In this document: positions 36,011 through 47,900 of the stretch, piece by piece | Layout of the letters: each line of letters begins with the position of its first letter | Numbering within the stretch: position 1 is the first letter of the stretch | Assembly: GCA_021802545.1 (NCBI GenBank) | Contig: JAJZRS010000013.1 | Coordinates: 1-64,000, forward strand | Direction of reading: 5' to 3' | Source of the DNA: Pseudomonadota bacterium | Lineage (GTDB): Bacteria; Pseudomonadota; Gammaproteobacteria; Burkholderiales; JABEVD01 | Length of the DNA stretch: 64,000 nucleotides | Translations under genes and position numbers: made by a program | The notes under the pieces: model-generated | Databases searched by the model: none | The model's input: the letters and a program-made list of their open reading frames with translations, nothing else | Told to the model about the DNA's origin: nothing

Positions 36011-36016
36011 AGTATA
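36011..36016 (-). promoter_or_regulatory. Candidate -10 element of the porin-like gene
   Basis: TATACT on the minus strand, five of six to consensus, about 52 bases upstream of the start codon. No good -35 at normal spacing was seen, so an activator-dependent promoter is possible. The call is tentative. Confidence 0.35.
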
Positions 36017-36073
36017 GGTCAATGATGCAGCAAGTCCCGCCGCATGGCAAACAGGGAAAGACAAACTGTCTCC

Positions 36074-36832
36074 TTATTGCAACATCCTGTACTGCTTGAC
36101 GATATGCTGCTGCCGCCTGCTGATGGGAAGCTTTTCCGGCCAATCGTCCAGGACGACCTTCCATCCCCCATCTTCCGAATTATCCTTTTCGAAGCCCAGA
36201 ATGCGCTTTTTCGCAACCAGGGTATTGCGGTGGATCCTGACGAAATCTTCCCTGAACTCCTCTTCCAGGCTGGTCAGCGACTCCTCCAGAAGGAAGGTCC
36301 TTTCCTTCGTGACGAGCGCGACATATTTGAGCTCGGCCTTCATGTAGATGACGTCGGATACGGCAACGAGATGGATTTTCCCCCTTTCCGGGATGGAAAG
36401 ATGCGTCCTCGGCGCATCGGACAGCGCCTTCAGCATGTCGAGCGGCACGGGTCGCATGGTCCCCGCGCGGGACAGGGCGGAAAAAAGGCGGCCCAGCCTG
36501 ATCGGCTTCAGCAGATAATCGACCGCATGCACTTCGAATGCCTTCAGGGCATGGTCGCTGTATGCAGTGGTGAAAATCACCGCAGGCGGATTGGGCAGCC
36601 GGGTGAGGTGCTGGGCAAGCTCGATCCCGTCCATTTCCGGCATCCTGATGTCGAGCAGGATGACGTCGACCTCGGTCGTTTCGATGATGCGCAGCGCTTC
36701 CAAGCCGCTTCCCGCCTCCCCCACGACCTCCAGGGGAAGCTTGGCGCTGCAGTCGGCCAGCAGATCCCTGATCCGTTGTCTCGCCGGCATCTCGTCGTCA
36801 ACGATCAGCACTCTCAAGGTATCGTCAAGCAC
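36074..36832 (-). CDS. algR: LytTR-family response regulator, AlgR-type
   Basis: A 252-residue regulator with a receiver domain (VLIVDDEMPARQR; phospho-acceptor Asp in VILLDIRMPEMDG; Lys in YLLKPIRLGRL) and a C-terminal LytTR DNA-binding domain (about 145-248, IPERGKIHLVAVSDVIYMKAE, FVRIHRNTLV). Its start overlaps the end of the kinase gene by eight bases. Next to argH, this is the usual place of algZ/algR in beta- and gammaproteobacteria. In Pseudomonas the pair controls alginate and type IV pili; targets here are unknown. Confidence 0.88.
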   Translation of the reverse strand: MLDDTLRVLIVDDEMPARQRIRDLLADCSAKLPLEVVGEAGSGLEALRIIETTEVDVILLDIRMPEMDGIELAQHLTRLPNPPAVIFTTAYSDHALKAFEVHAVDYLLKPIRLGRLFSALSRAGTMRPVPLDMLKALSDAPRTHLSIPERGKIHLVAVSDVIYMKAELKYVALVTKERTFLLEESLTSLEEEFREDFVRIHRNTLVAKKRILGFEKDNSEDGGWKVVLDDWPEKLPISRRQQHIVKQYRMLQ

Positions 36833-37838
36833 GATGATCCGCCTCCTGGATATAGGGCATGGTGATGTGGACCTGGAACAGGTTTCCTATCTGTTCCGCC
36901 TTCAGGCTCGCCGCGGCGTCGAAATGCAGGCTGAGCCGCTCCCTGATGTTCTCCAGCGCCATCTTGTTGCCGTGACGATGGCTCGCCGCATCACGGGAAT
37001 AAGGGTTGCGCAGCACGGCATGGATGTCGTTGCGCCTGCGGTAGACATGGATGCGGATGACGCCCTTTGACGCGGAAGGCTCGATGCCGTGATAGACCGC
37101 ATTCTCGATCAAAGGCTGCAGCACGAGCGGCGGAACCATGGCGTCCCTGGGCATCTTGGCGATATGCCAGTCGACCTGGAGCCGCTCTCCCAGCCTGAGT
37201 TTTTCAAGATCAAGGTATTCGCGGCAAAGCTCGATTTCCTTCTCCAGCGTCGTCAGTTTCCGGTTGTCGGCCATCAGCACCCTGAACATGTCGGCGAGGT
37301 CTTCCAGCGCAACTTCGGCTCTTGCCGGGTCAGACCGGATCAGGGAAAGCACGGCATTGATGCTGTTGAAGAGGAAATGCGGCCGGATTCTCGCCTGCAG
37401 CGCCTGCAGCCTCGCCTCGGCGAGCGCGGGAGAAAGCGCGCGGCTTCTCAGGTTGAAATACCAGAGCAGGAAGGAAACTGTCAGCAGGCTGAAAAACCAG
37501 CTGCGCACCAGGCTTCCATAGGACAGGAATGCGCCCAGCCAGTGGAGCGCAAAGCCGAGCACCATTTCCAGGGCGAAAATCAGGGCTGCAGCCGTGAAAT
37601 AGGGGAATCCGTGCAGCCAGTCGTCAAGCAGCGCCAAAAGCAGCATGCTTGCCAGAAGAAGCGGCTGGCTTTGCGTGGAAATGTCCATCCATTCCAGCAT
37701 CATACCGGACCACGAGCTTGATTTCATGATGGCCGCCAGAAAGCAGAGCAGGTTGACGATGACGAGCGTACGCAGCATGACCCCGGCATTGCGGAAATTC
37801 GGCAGCGTCGGGTTTTGCTTTATACTATTAGGATTCAT
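36825..37838 (-). CDS. algZ: AlgZ/FimS-type sensor histidine kinase
   Basis: A 337-residue kinase with several N-terminal membrane helices (about 22-160) and a His_kinase domain of the LytS/AlgZ type: [20 protein letters not shown] carries the phosphorylated His, and [15 protein letters not shown] is the N-box. The cytosolic part lacks the canonical H-box of the HPK1 family, as normal for this group. It is divergent from argH with only 29 bases between the start codons. Confidence 0.88.
   Translation of the reverse strand: MNPNSIKQNPTLPNFRNAGVMLRTLVIVNLLCFLAAIMKSSSWSGMMLEWMDISTQSQPLLLASMLLLALLDDWLHGFPYFTAAALIFALEMVLGFALHWLGAFLSYGSLVRSWFFSLLTVSFLLWYFNLRSRALSPALAEARLQALQARIRPHFLFNSINAVLSLIRSDPARAEVALEDLADMFRVLMADNRKLTTLEKEIELCREYLDLEKLRLGERLQVDWHIAKMPRDAMVPPLVLQPLIENAVYHGIEPSASKGVIRIHVYRRRNDIHAVLRNPYSRDAASHRHGNKMALENIRERLSLHFDAAASLKAEQIGNLFQVHITMPYIQEADHRA
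37821..37826 (+). promoter_or_regulatory. Candidate -10 element for argH
   Basis: TATACT lies 41 bases upstream of the argH start, inside the first codons of the divergent algZ gene. The -35 region is poor. Tentative. Confidence 0.3.
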
Positions 37839-37867
37839 CTACTTATTCTGAACAAGGCGCGAACAGT

Positions 37868-39268
37868 ATGCAAGACCTCGAAAAAGAAGGATCGCAACCC
37901 AAAACATGGTCTGGCAGGTTCTCCGAGCCGGTCGCGGAAATGGTCCAGAAATTCACTGCATCGATTTCCTTCGACAAGCGGCTCGCCGAATTCGACATCC
38001 AGGGCTCGCTCGCGCATGCAAGCATGCTCCATTCGGTAGGGCTGTTGAGCCGAGCCGATCTGGATTCGATCGAGACAGGCATGCAGTCCATACTCGCCGA
38101 GATCAGGGAGGGACGGTTCGAATGGTCGATCGAGCTGGAGGACGTCCATCTCAACATCGAGAAGCGCCTGACCGCGCTCGTCGGGGACGCGGGCAAGCGT
38201 CTGCACACGGCAAGATCCAGGAACGATCAGGTCGCAACCGACATCCGCCTCTTCATGCGCGAGGCAATCGACGGCATCGTCGAATCGATCAAAGCGTTGC
38301 AGCATGCCCTGCTCGACCTTGCAGAGCAGCACGCCGACACCGTGATGCCCGGATTCACCCATCTTCAGGTCGCCCAGCCCGTCAGTTTCGGTCACCACCT
38401 GATGGCTTATTTCGAAATGCTCGACCGGGACAGGGAGCGCATGCAGGATGCAAGGCGCAGGCTCAACAGGCTCCCCCTGGGTTCCGCCGCCCTGGCAGGG
38501 AGCAGCTATCCCATCGACAGGGCAAAAGTCGCCCGCATGCTCGGATTCGAAGGCGTATGCGAAAACTCCCTGGATGCCGTCTCCGACAGGGATTTCGCGA
38601 TCGAATTCTGCGCATCGAGCTCGATACTCATGACCCATCTTTCGAGATTCTCCGAAGAGCTGATCCTCTGGATGAACCCGGGATTCGGCTTCATCGACCT
38701 CGCCGACCGCTTCTGCACGGGCTCTTCCATCATGCCCCAGAAAAAGAATCCCGACGTGCCCGAACTCGTCAGGGGAAAAACGGGAAGGGTCAATGGGCAC
38801 CTCGTCTCCCTGCTCACCCTGATGAAATCCCAGCCGCTCGCCTACAACAAGGACAACCAGGAAGACAAGGAGCCGCTTTTCGATGCCGTCGACACCGTCT
38901 CGACGAGCCTCAGGATCTTCGCCGAAATGGTCCCGGGCATCAAGGTCAACCGTGACGCAATGCGGCTTGCCGCAAGCCGCGGTTTCGCGACGGCAACCGA
39001 TCTCGCGGACTATCTCGTCAAGAAGGGACTGCCCTTCAGGGATGCGCACGAAGCCGTGGCTAAAGCCGTGCGCCATTGCGAGATGAAGGGCTGCGATCTG
39101 TCCGATCTGCCGCTCAATGAGCTGAAATCGCTTTGCCCGCTCGTCGAGCAGGACGTCTATGAAGTCCTCACCCTGGAAGGCTCGCTGAAAAGCCGCGACC
39201 ACATCGGCGGCACGGCGCCCCATCAGGTGAGGGGCGCGATAACCAGGGCTCGATCCCGCCTTGCCTGA
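37868..39268 (+). CDS. argH: Argininosuccinate lyase
   Basis: A 466-residue member of the fumarase/aspartase superfamily catalysing the last step of arginine synthesis. The signature loop [16 protein letters not shown] is present with the catalytic Ser, as are [19 protein letters not shown] and [16 protein letters not shown] with the catalytic His. The length is normal. It overlaps the following TTG-started gene by eight bases. Confidence 0.98.
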   Translation: MQDLEKEGSQPKTWSGRFSEPVAEMVQKFTASISFDKRLAEFDIQGSLAHASMLHSVGLLSRADLDSIETGMQSILAEIREGRFEWSIELEDVHLNIEKRLTALVGDAGKRLHTARSRNDQVATDIRLFMREAIDGIVESIKALQHALLDLAEQHADTVMPGFTHLQVAQPVSFGHHLMAYFEMLDRDRERMQDARRRLNRLPLGSAALAGSSYPIDRAKVARMLGFEGVCENSLDAVSDRDFAIEFCASSSILMTHLSRFSEELILWMNPGFGFIDLADRFCTGSSIMPQKKNPDVPELVRGKTGRVNGHLVSLLTLMKSQPLAYNKDNQEDKEPLFDAVDTVSTSLRIFAEMVPGIKVNRDAMRLAASRGFATATDLADYLVKKGLPFRDAHEAVAKAVRHCEMKGCDLSDLPLNELKSLCPLVEQDVYEVLTLEGSLKSRDHIGGTAPHQVRGAITRARSRLA

Positions 39269-40118
39269 GCTCTGGGAGCACATCGCATCCCGCATTTCGG
39301 AGGCGACCGGAAGAACGTTTCGCCTCGAGCAGAAAAGCGCCGTGGGCGGCGGCTGCATCTCCGAGGCATGGCTTCTGGAAGGCAGTTCAGGGCGCTATTT
39401 CGCCAAGACCGGAAGGCATTCCTTCGAGCCCGAGGCGTCCGGATTGGATGCGATCGGACGCGCATTGAAAACGCCTGCAGTGATCTGCCTGGGATCGTTC
39501 AACGGAATCGACTGGCTCGTTCTTGAATACATAGACATGAAGCGCGGCCCCGCCCGCTTCGACCTGCTCGGCGAACAGCTCGCCGCAATGCACACTGCTT
39601 CCGCCAAGGAATTCGGCTGGAATCAGGACAACCTCATCGGCTCGACGCCCCAGATCAATTCGCCCTCATCCGACTGGGTCGAGTTCTGGAGAACCAGAAG
39701 GCTGGGCTTCCAGTTCGATCTGGCGAGGAAAAAAGGGCATGCCTTCGGGCGCGCGGAAAGGCTGCTGGAGCATCTGGATGCCTTCTTTCCGGATGACGGG
39801 CCGGCCCCTTCCTTGCTTCACGGCGACCTGTGGCGGGGAAATGCGGGATTCGATCCATCTGGCCGCCCCGTCCTGTTCGACCCTGCCGTCTATTGCGGCG
39901 ACAGGGAAGCGGATATCGCCATGACCGAACTCTTCGGGGGATTCCCGCAAGCCTTCTACGCTGCCTACAACAATGTACTGCCGCTGGATCCCGGATACGG
40001 GACGAGAAAGAAGCTCTACAACCTCTACCACATCCTGAACCACTTCAACCTTTTCGGCGGAAGCTATCTTGCTCAGGCCGAATCCATGATCAGCGACCTG
40101 CTCTCGGAAGTTTGCTGA
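39261..40118 (+). CDS. Fructosamine kinase family protein
   Basis: A 285-residue kinase of the FN3K/aminoglycoside phosphotransferase-like fold, thought to phosphorylate ketoamines on glycated proteins or small molecules. The nucleotide-loop region [14 protein letters not shown], the catalytic [15 protein letters not shown] and the metal-binding [16 protein letters not shown] are well conserved. The best start is TTG at 39261, within the end of argH, since the protein aligns from its first residues with the usual N terminus. Its end lies one base from the convergent grxD stop. Confidence 0.9.
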   Translation: MPELWEHIASRISEATGRTFRLEQKSAVGGGCISEAWLLEGSSGRYFAKTGRHSFEPEASGLDAIGRALKTPAVICLGSFNGIDWLVLEYIDMKRGPARFDLLGEQLAAMHTASAKEFGWNQDNLIGSTPQINSPSSDWVEFWRTRRLGFQFDLARKKGHAFGRAERLLEHLDAFFPDDGPAPSLLHGDLWRGNAGFDPSGRPVLFDPAVYCGDREADIAMTELFGGFPQAFYAAYNNVLPLDPGYGTRKKLYNLYHILNHFNLFGGSYLAQAESMISDLLSEVC

Positions 40119-40119
40119 A

Positions 40120-40425
40120 TTACTTCAGCATTTCCTGCAGCTCGCCCGACTGGAAAAGCTCGATCATGATGTCGGAGCCGCCGACGAATTCGCCGTCGAT
40201 GTAAAGCTGGGGAATGGTGGGCCAGTTCGCGTATTCCTTGATGCCCTGGCGGATTTCCGGGTCGGCGAGCACGTCGACGCTGAAGAAATCCTGGACGCCG
40301 CAGCGTTTCAGAATGTTCACCGCATTGGCGGAAAAACCGCACTGAGGAAACTGGGGCGTGCCCTTCATGTAAAGCACGACGTGATTGGCCTTCACCTGTT
40401 CCTTGATTGTGTCTTGTATGTCCAT
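40120..40425 (-). CDS. grxD: Monothiol glutaredoxin, Grx4 type
   Basis: A 101-residue CGFS glutaredoxin (Cys29 in PQFPQCGFSA), with the glutathione-binding WPTIPQLYIDGEFVGGSDI. Such proteins carry a glutathione-ligated [2Fe-2S] cluster and serve in iron-sulfur trafficking. It is downstream of hemA-prfA-prmC, the standard betaproteobacterial order. Confidence 0.97.
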   Translation of the reverse strand: MDIQDTIKEQVKANHVVLYMKGTPQFPQCGFSANAVNILKRCGVQDFFSVDVLADPEIRQGIKEYANWPTIPQLYIDGEFVGGSDIMIELFQSGELQEMLK

Positions 40426-40476
40426 GTTAGCTCCGTCAAATCCGACAAAAATAGTGCGGTAAAGTGTACCCCCCGT

Positions 40477-41310
40477 TCATGCCGAGGTCAATCGCCCGCC
40501 GCTGACCCGGTCGTTCCCTGAAAGGTCCCGCCACGTCGCAACTTCGTAAAATTTTTTGGAGAGCAGTTTTCTGCATTTTCCCCCCTGGTCGTAACCATGT
40601 TCGAAGAGCAGCCATCCCCCCGCCTTGAGATGCGAAGGCGCGTCCTGGACGATGCGCCTGATGGCGTCTAGCCCATCCCTTCCGCTCGTCAGCGCGAGCG
40701 AAGGCTCGAATTGCAGATCTTTCAAATGTTCGTCTCCTTCGGCGATGTAGGGCGGATTCGAGACGATGAGATCGTATTTTTCATCTGGAAGCGCTTCGAA
40801 CCAGTCGCTTTCGACATAGTCGATGTTGGGAAGGTCACGGCCGTTTTCCTTCGCGATTTCCAGGGCTGCAGGGGACTTGTCGATTGCGCAAATGGCAGCG
40901 CTTTTCCTCAGTCTCGCGATCGAAACAGCGATGGCGCCGCTTCCCGTTCCAAGATCGAGCACTTTTCCGTCCTCGGGCATGCATTCGAGCGCTAGATCCA
41001 CGAGAAGCTCTGTCTCGGGCCTCGGAATCAGCACGTCCCGCGTCACCCTGAATTTGGCGCCGTAGAATTCCCGGAAACCGGCAATGTAGGCGACAGGCTC
41101 CCCTTTCAGCCTTCTTTCGACCATCTTCTCGAATTCATGAAGATTGGGGGCTTCCAGCTCATCCTGCGCATGAACGATGAGCCAGACGCGGTCGACATCG
41201 AGGGCCGCGCAAAGGAGCGCCCTCGCCTCGATCGCAGCCTCGATCGCATCGAGCCCGACAGAGGCGCCTATCCTTTCGGATGCCCGCCTCAAGACAAGGG
41301 AAACGGTCAA
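40477..41310 (-). CDS. prmC: Peptide chain release factor glutamine methyltransferase
   Basis: A 277-residue SAM-dependent methyltransferase modifying the GGQ glutamine of release factors. It has an N-terminal helical domain, motif [17 protein letters not shown], and the catalytic NPPY in [13 protein letters not shown]. Its start overlaps the prfA stop (ATGA), so it is coupled to its own substrate's gene. Confidence 0.97.
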   Translation of the reverse strand: MTVSLVLRRASERIGASVGLDAIEAAIEARALLCAALDVDRVWLIVHAQDELEAPNLHEFEKMVERRLKGEPVAYIAGFREFYGAKFRVTRDVLIPRPETELLVDLALECMPEDGKVLDLGTGSGAIAVSIARLRKSAAICAIDKSPAALEIAKENGRDLPNIDYVESDWFEALPDEKYDLIVSNPPYIAEGDEHLKDLQFEPSLALTSGRDGLDAIRRIVQDAPSHLKAGGWLLFEHGYDQGGKCRKLLSKKFYEVATWRDLSGNDRVSGGRLTSA

Positions 41311-42398
41311 CCCAGCTTCACCTCTTCAGACATCGCAGCCAGCATGTCGGCCTGATGCTGCGCCATCAGCGCGCCTGTCAGTTCGAACAGATCGCCGTCC
41401 ATGATCTCTTCGATCTTGTAGAGGGTCAGGTTGATCCTGTGGTCGGTGACGCGCCCCTGCGGGAAATTGTAGGTTCTGATGCGCTCGGAGCGGTCTCCGC
41501 TTCCGACCAGCGATTTTCTTTCCGCAGCCTGCTGCGATTGCTGCGCCGTGATCTGCCTGTCCTTGATCCTTGCCGCAAGCACGGACATCGCCTGCGCCTT
41601 GTTCTTGTGCTGCGACCTGTCGTCCTGGCATTCCACGACGATTCCCGTGGGCAGGTGCGTGATCCTGACTGCGGAATCGGTCTTGTTGATGTGCTGGCCG
41701 CCAGCGCCGCTCGCCCTGAAGGTATCTATCCTGAGCTCTGCCGGATTCAGCACGACCTCGTCGACCGCGTCGGCCTCCGGCAGGATCGCCACCGTGCAGG
41801 CAGAGGTATGGATCCTGCCCTGGGTTTCCGTGGCAGGTACGCGCTGCACGCGGTGCGCGCCCGATTCGAACTTGAGCCTGGAATAGGCGCCATGGCCGAT
41901 GATCTTGGCGATGATCTCCTTGTAGCCGCCGATTTCGCTGTTGCTCTGGGAAATGATTTCCACATTCCAGCGGTTCCGCTCGGCGAATCGGCTGTACATC
42001 CTGAACAAGTCGCCGGCGAAGAGCGCGGATTCGTCGCCGCCCGTTCCCGCCCTGATTTCCAGGAAAATGTTGCGCTCGTCGTTGGGATCCTTGGGAAGCA
42101 GCAGCTTCTGGAGCTCCATATCGATCTTCGCCAACCTTTCGCGTCCGTCGCGCAGTTCAGCTTCGCCGAATTCCCTCATGGCGGGGTCCGACGTCATTTC
42201 CTGGGCAGTCCTGATGTCTCCCTCGCACTCCTCGTATTCGCCGTAAAGCGCGACGACCGGCGCGATTTCGGCATGCTCCCTGGAAAGCTTCCTGTAGTTC
42301 TCCATGTTGCTCGTGGCCGATTCGCTGGAAAGCAGGCGGTCGAGCTCGACAAGTCGCTCGCGCAGGCGCGCGAGCTTGGCTGCGATGGCCTTGTTCAT
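41307..42398 (-). CDS. prfA: Peptide chain release factor 1
   Basis: A 363-residue RF1 recognising UAA and UAG. The GGQ motif ([14 protein letters not shown]) and the PxT stop-codon tripeptide ([14 protein letters not shown]) are intact. The length is normal and the gene overlaps hemA and prmC by ATGA on both sides. Confidence 0.98.
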   Translation of the reverse strand: MNKAIAAKLARLRERLVELDRLLSSESATSNMENYRKLSREHAEIAPVVALYGEYEECEGDIRTAQEMTSDPAMREFGEAELRDGRERLAKIDMELQKLLLPKDPNDERNIFLEIRAGTGGDESALFAGDLFRMYSRFAERNRWNVEIISQSNSEIGGYKEIIAKIIGHGAYSRLKFESGAHRVQRVPATETQGRIHTSACTVAILPEADAVDEVVLNPAELRIDTFRASGAGGQHINKTDSAVRITHLPTGIVVECQDDRSQHKNKAQAMSVLAARIKDRQITAQQSQQAAERKSLVGSGDRSERIRTYNFPQGRVTDHRINLTLYKIEEIMDGDLFELTGALMAQHQADMLAAMSEEVKLG

Positions 42399-43648
42399 TC
42401 CGAGGGGGGAAGGTGATACAGCCGGTTGACGAGGTCGACGAGGTCGTCCCGTTCATCGGCATTGGCATGGTTCAGCGCATGGCTCGGCACGTGGAGGAAC
42501 TTGTTGGTGAGGCCCACGCTGAGCGATTCGAGAACCTGCTGGGGATCGACGCCCTTGGCCAGGAGCCGCATGGCGCGCTCGAGTTCGTGCCTGCGGTGGC
42601 GCTCCCCGTGGTCGCGCAGCGCCCGGATCGTCGGAACGATTTCCCTGGACTCGAGCCAGTGCATGAAATGGGTGACATTGGAATCGATGATCACTTCGGC
42701 CTGGGCGACCGCGCTTTGCCTGGAATTGAGCCCTTCCCTGACCAGGCCGGCCAGATCGTCGACGGTGTAGAGGAAAACGTCGTCGAGCTCGCCGACTTCG
42801 GGCTCGATGTCTCGGGGAACGGCCAAGTCGACCATGAAGATCGGCCTGTGCTTTCTCGCCTTGATCGCGCGTTCGACCATGCCCTTGCCGAGGATGGGAA
42901 GCTGGCTCGCAGTGGAGGTGACGATGATGTCGTTCTCTGCCAGATGGTCGGGCAGTTCGTTCAGGGTGATGCCTGTTCCGTTGAACCGGGCGGCCAGTTG
43001 CTTGGCGCGCTCGAGCGTCCTGTTCGCCACGGTGATCTTTTTCGGATTATGCGCGGAAAAATGCATCGCATTGAGCTCGATCATCTCGCCTGCGCCGATG
43101 AAGAGCACGTTCTGGTCCGAAATCGAGGGGAAGATGCGCTCGGCGAGCCGCACTGCCGCCGCAGCCATCGAAACCGAGCTCGATCCGATCGAAGTCTGGC
43201 TCCTGACTTCCTTGGCGACGGAAAACGTCCGCTGGAAGAGCTTGTGGAGCAAAAAGCCCAATGTGCCCGCCTGCTCGGCGGAATTGACGGCCTGCTTGAA
43301 CTGGCCCAGGATCTGCGGCTCCCCGATGACCATCGAATCGAGCCCGCTCGCCACCCTGAAGGCATGCTTGACCGCTTCCCCTCTCGGGAAACTATAGACA
43401 TACGGGGCGATGTACTGGGTTTTCAGGTGATGGTAATCGGCAAGCCAGTCGATCGCCGGAGCGGGATCGGGCGCATTGCAGTAGATTTCGGTCCTGTTGC
43501 AGGTCGAAATGATCGCCGCTTCCTTGACCCGGCTGCTTCCAACGAGATCGCGCAGGGCATCCCCCATGATTTCGGGCTGGAATGCGACCTTTTCCCGCAC
43601 GTCGACGGGCGCTGTCTGGTGGTTGATGCCGAAAGCGTGTAACTGCAT
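42395..43648 (-). CDS. hemA: Glutamyl-tRNA reductase
   Basis: A 417-residue enzyme forming glutamate-1-semialdehyde for haem. The catalytic Cys50 is in [11 protein letters not shown]; the NADPH domain has [14 protein letters not shown] and [14 protein letters not shown]-terminal dimerisation domain follows. It heads the hemA-prfA-prmC-grxD group. Confidence 0.97.
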   Translation of the reverse strand: MQLHAFGINHQTAPVDVREKVAFQPEIMGDALRDLVGSSRVKEAAIISTCNRTEIYCNAPDPAPAIDWLADYHHLKTQYIAPYVYSFPRGEAVKHAFRVASGLDSMVIGEPQILGQFKQAVNSAEQAGTLGFLLHKLFQRTFSVAKEVRSQTSIGSSSVSMAAAAVRLAERIFPSISDQNVLFIGAGEMIELNAMHFSAHNPKKITVANRTLERAKQLAARFNGTGITLNELPDHLAENDIIVTSTASQLPILGKGMVERAIKARKHRPIFMVDLAVPRDIEPEVGELDDVFLYTVDDLAGLVREGLNSRQSAVAQAEVIIDSNVTHFMHWLESREIVPTIRALRDHGERHRRHELERAMRLLAKGVDPQQVLESLSVGLTNKFLHVPSHALNHANADERDDLVDLVNRLYHLPPSE

Positions 43649-43685
43649 GTTAGGTGCGTCTGATCAAACCCGAGCCAAAACGCTC

Positions 43686-43691
43686 ATTGTA
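43686..43691 (-). promoter_or_regulatory. Candidate -10 element for the hemA operon
   Basis: TACAAT on the minus strand, 38 bases upstream of the hemA start in the 55-base gap after the glycosyltransferase gene. No strong -35 was seen at 17 bases. Tentative. Confidence 0.35.
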
Positions 43692-43703
43692 ACATGGGAA
43701 ATA

Positions 43704-44555
43704 TCAAGAACATGCGATATTCTGCTGCACTTTTCCCGGCGCATCAAGAATCGAGGCATATTCAGCAAAACTTTTGATATCCAGCTTCCCTTTTAAGTTC
43801 AAAAAAGCCCTGTTCAGCGCCGCTTTCCTCTCGAACATTTTTTTCAACGAACCGACCTTCGAAGGGCAGAATCCGAAATCGGAATGCTCGAGCCTCTTCA
43901 ATATCGCCGAATAGGCTTCATCCGCGTGCAGGCAGCTTTCCTCGGAACAAGAAACCGAACCGCTCCTGACCCTGTAATCCATCATCGGCTCGTTCAGGAC
44001 GGGAACATGGGAAATTTGAGAAATCGCCCTGAGATTGAACAAGACGTCTTCAGCGAACGGGATATCCTCGTCCCATTCGCCGACCAGGGATCTTCTGCAC
44101 AGCGGAAAGACCGGGTGGTTCAGATCCAGCGCATCCTCGAAATCGAGTCTTTTCCTTTTGAGGTCGAAAAGGAGGGCGATCTGGCGCCCTTTTTCGTAAT
44201 CGAGGATGCGCATGTTGTCGAGCGCCATGCCGTCCTTCATGGCCAGCGGAACGAGACGCGCGAGCCGCTCGGGATGGAAAAGGTCGTCTGCATCCAGGTG
44301 GGCGACGAGCTCCCCTCTTGCGTGGAAAAGGCCTGAATTTCTCGCGGCCGCAGGGCCTGAAGCGGGGCGCGGGCTTCTGAAAAACCTGATCCTTTCGTCC
44401 GTCGGCAGAAGATGCCTGTAGTCTTCCCAATCGTCGCTCACGACGATCAGCTCCCAATCCAGGTAGGTCTGCCCGACCAGGCTCGCCGCGGCTTCATGCA
44501 GATGGCTCTGCGCGTCGTATGCAGGCATGATGACGCTGACGAGCGGGCGAGCCAT
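43704..44555 (-). CDS. Family 2 glycosyltransferase
   Basis: A 283-residue GT-A enzyme with VSVIMPAYDAQSHL at the N terminus, LIVVSDD and the metal-binding DxD in VAHLDADDLF, and an ED pair near IPFAEDVLFNL. No membrane helix is obvious. It starts three bases after the HIT gene and ends the long leuS-to-GT run. Donor and acceptor cannot be told; a cell-surface polysaccharide role is a general inference. Confidence 0.87.
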   Translation of the reverse strand: MARPLVSVIMPAYDAQSHLHEAAASLVGQTYLDWELIVVSDDWEDYRHLLPTDERIRFFRSPRPASGPAAARNSGLFHARGELVAHLDADDLFHPERLARLVPLAMKDGMALDNMRILDYEKGRQIALLFDLKRKRLDFEDALDLNHPVFPLCRRSLVGEWDEDIPFAEDVLFNLRAISQISHVPVLNEPMMDYRVRSGSVSCSEESCLHADEAYSAILKRLEHSDFGFCPSKVGSLKKMFERKAALNRAFLNLKGKLDIKSFAEYASILDAPGKVQQNIACS

Positions 44556-44558
44556 GGA

Positions 44559-44963
44559 TCAGCCCAGCGCTTCCCTGAGCCTGGACTCGAGAATCTGGCG
44601 CCATCCGGGCGCCTGTGGGACGGATTCGGGTCTCAATGCATGCCCCCATATCGGGTTGGGGAAATGCCTGTCGCCCGTGAATCTGGGAATGACATGCCAG
44701 TGCAGATGGGGAATGACGTTGCCCAGGCTGGCCAGATTGACCTTGTCCGGGGCGAGCACGTCTCTCACCGCTTCCTCGACGAAAAAAACCACCTTCATCA
44801 GGGCCATGCGCTCATCCATCGGAAGATCGGTCATCTCGGCGACATGCCGGTTGAGTATCACCCTGCAAAAGCCGGGGTAGTCCCCGTCCTCGACAAGGAC
44901 CACCCGGCACAATCCGTTCTGCCAGACGAGGTCTCCCCCCGTCTTTTCGCAAAGCTCGCACAT
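44559..44963 (-). CDS. HIT-family nucleotide hydrolase-like protein
   Basis: A 134-residue histidine-triad protein. The motif PHLHWHVIPR is intact and the N-terminal CELC pair is typical of the bacterial subgroup in this neighbourhood. HIT proteins hydrolyse nucleotide-phosphoramidate or related bonds; the substrate here is unknown. It overlaps the DUF3683 gene by one base. Confidence 0.92.
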   Translation of the reverse strand: MCELCEKTGGDLVWQNGLCRVVLVEDGDYPGFCRVILNRHVAEMTDLPMDERMALMKVVFFVEEAVRDVLAPDKVNLASLGNVIPHLHWHVIPRFTGDRHFPNPIWGHALRPESVPQAPGWRQILESRLREALG

Positions 44964-47900
44964 CAGAGCAGGACCCGCTCGATGCCACCCTTATTGGCTT
45001 TTTCCACGTAATCCGCCATCCAGTTCTCCCCGAGGAGGTGACGCGCCATTTCGACGACGATGTAATCCGCCGTGATCCCAACGTCCTCATTATAGCGGGA
45101 AAGACCCTGCAGGCAAGACGGACAGGAAGTCAGCACCTTGACGGGTTCGCTGGATCCCGCAACCTGTTTCGCGATCTCTTCCTGCTTTCTGAATCTCACC
45201 TGGGTCGAAATGTCGGGTCTCGTGACCGCAAGCGTACCCGCCTCTCCGCAGCAGCGTTCGCTCAAGGAGACGGATTTTCCGACGAGTTCGCTCGCGACAC
45301 GCAGGGGCTCGTAGGTCTTCATGGGCGCATGGCATGGATCGTGGTAGAGATAGCGCACCCCTTCGACGCCTTCCAGCTTCACTCCCTTCTCGAGCAGATA
45401 TTCGTGGATGTCGAGCAACCTGCATTCAGGAAAAATCTTTCCGAACTCGTATTTCTGGAGCTGATCCATGCAGGTTCCGCAGGACACGATGACGGTCTTG
45501 ATGTCGAGATAATTCAGCGTGTTGGCGACGCGATGAAAGAGCACGCGGTTCTTCGTGATGATCTCCTGGCCGACCTCTCCTTCGCCTGCCGAAGTCTGGG
45601 GATAGCCGCAGCAAAGATAGCCCGGGGGAAGCACGGTCTGGGCGCCGATCTCGAAAAGCATCGCCTGGGTGGCCAGCCCCACCTGGCTGAAGAGCCGCTC
45701 CGAACCGCAGCCCGGGAAATAGAATACCGTATCCGAATCCTCGTTCACCTTGGCCGCATTGCGGATCACCGGGACGATCTTGTCGTCCTCGATGTCGAGC
45801 AGCGCGCGGGAAGTCTTCTTCGGCAGCTTGCCGGGCATCGGCTTGTTGAGGAAATGGATCACCTGGGCCTGTATCGGCGGGCGCCCGACGGTTGCGGGAG
45901 GATGCAGCGCCTGTTTCTGGATCAACCCCATTCTTTTGGCGATGCCGTGCCCCAGGCGCTGCAGCCTGTATCCCCAATCGACCATGAGCTTGCGCGTCAT
46001 GGCTATCGTCTCCGGATCGGTCGCAGTGAGGAAGAACATGGCGGCCTGGGTGCCCGGGCTCGTTTTCTTCTTGCCCATTCTCCTCAGGAAATTGCGCATC
46101 ATGATCGAAACGTCGCCGAAATCGATCTTGACCGGGCAGGGATTCGCGCACTTGTGGCAGACGGTGCAATGGTCGGCCACGTCGCAGAATTCGTCGAAAT
46201 GCCTGAACGACACCCCGCGCCGGGTCTGCTCCTCGTACAGGAAGGCCTCGACCAGAAGGCTCGTTCCCAGTATCTTGTTCCTCGGGCTGTAGAGCAGATT
46301 GGCGCGCGGCACATGCGTGTTGCAGACCGGCTTGCATTTGCCGCAGCGCAGGCAGTCCTTGATCGAATCCGATATCTTCCCGATCTCGCTCTGCTCGAGA
46401 ATCAGGCTCTCCAGTTCGAGCAGGTTGAAGCTCGGCGTATAGGCGTTTCCAAGGTCCGAACCTGCGATCAGCTTTCCCTTGTTGAAGCGCCCATGCGGGT
46501 CGACCTTGGCCTTGTATGCGGAAAAAGGCTCGAGCTCTCCTGGCTCGAGAAACTCGATTTTCGTGATGCCGATGCCGTGTTCGCCTGAAATCACCCCGTC
46601 AAGCTGCTTGGCGAGCGCCATGATCCTGGCCACCGCCTCGTTCGCTTCCTGCAGCATGGCATAGTCGTCCGAATTGACAGGTATGTTGGTGTGCACATTG
46701 CCGTCGCCCGCATGCATGTGCAGCGCGACGAAAACGCGCGACTTCAGTATCCTGGCATGGACCGCATCGCATTCCTCGAGTATCTTCTGGTAGACCCTGC
46801 CCGAAAAGATCTGGTGCAGCCTCGCGCGGACTTCGCTTTTCCAGGAAACCCTGACCTGGTGCGACTGGACGGCCCTGAAAGTGGCTTCGACCGAAAGGCC
46901 TTCAAGCAGCGCAGCCCAGCGTATCCTCGTATCGATGATGAGCGCCTTGGCCTGCTCCACCTTGTCTCCGAGAAGCTCCCCTGCGTCGATTTTCTCTTCG
47001 TCCAGCACAAGCGCGAATTTCTCTTCGAAGCGCTCTGCAAGGGCATCCAGCAGGCCGAGCTTGTTCTTGATCGAAAGCTCGATATTGATCCGTTCGATGC
47101 CGTCTGAATATTCGCCCAGCCTGCCCAAGGGGATCACCACGTCCTCGTTGATCTTGAAGGCATTGGTGTGCTTGGCGATCGCAGCCGTGCGCGCCCGGTC
47201 GAGCCAGAATTTCTTTCTCGCTTCAGCCGTCACGGCGATCGCGCCTTCCCCGCCCCTGGCGTTGGCCAGCTTCACCACGTATGATGCGGCGATTGAAACG
47301 GCTTCTTCTTCCTCCCCCACGATGTCCGCGATCAGCACCATCTTGGGCAGGATAGATCTGGATTTGGTCGAATAGCCCACTGCCTTCAGATAGCGCGCAT
47401 CCAGATGCTCGAGGCCTGCAAGGGTCGCCTTTTCATTGGCATCGAGATAATCCTTGATCTCGACGATGGCGGGCACCGCCTCCCTGATTTCGGAAAAGAA
47501 TTCGAGACAAACCGTCCTCGTGCAGCTGGGCAGCTTGTGCAGGATGAATCGGGCTGAGGTGATGATGCCGTCGCACCCTTCCTTCTGTATGCCGGGAAGG
47601 CCAGAAAGGAACTTGTCCGTGACGTCCTTTCCGAGCCCTTCCTTCCTGAATTTCCTGCCTTCGATCTCGAGGATTTCAGGCTCCTTGAGCAGCGTCTTGC
47701 CGTCCCGTGCATAGCGGCTGACCCTGAACCGGGCCATTGCAATGTCGTGGATCTTGCCCAGGTTGTGGTCGAGCCGTTCGATCTCCATCCAGTTCGCATC
47801 CGGGTCGACCATCTTCCATGAAGCGAGATTGTCGAGCGCCGTTCCCCAGAGCACCGCCTTTTTCCCGCCCGCATTCATGGCGACATTGCCCCCGATGCAT

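Noticed and set aside
45038-46588. 516-residue plus-strand ORF opposite the DUF3683 gene
   Set aside because: Shadow frame of a gene with several intact cysteine motifs on the minus strand.
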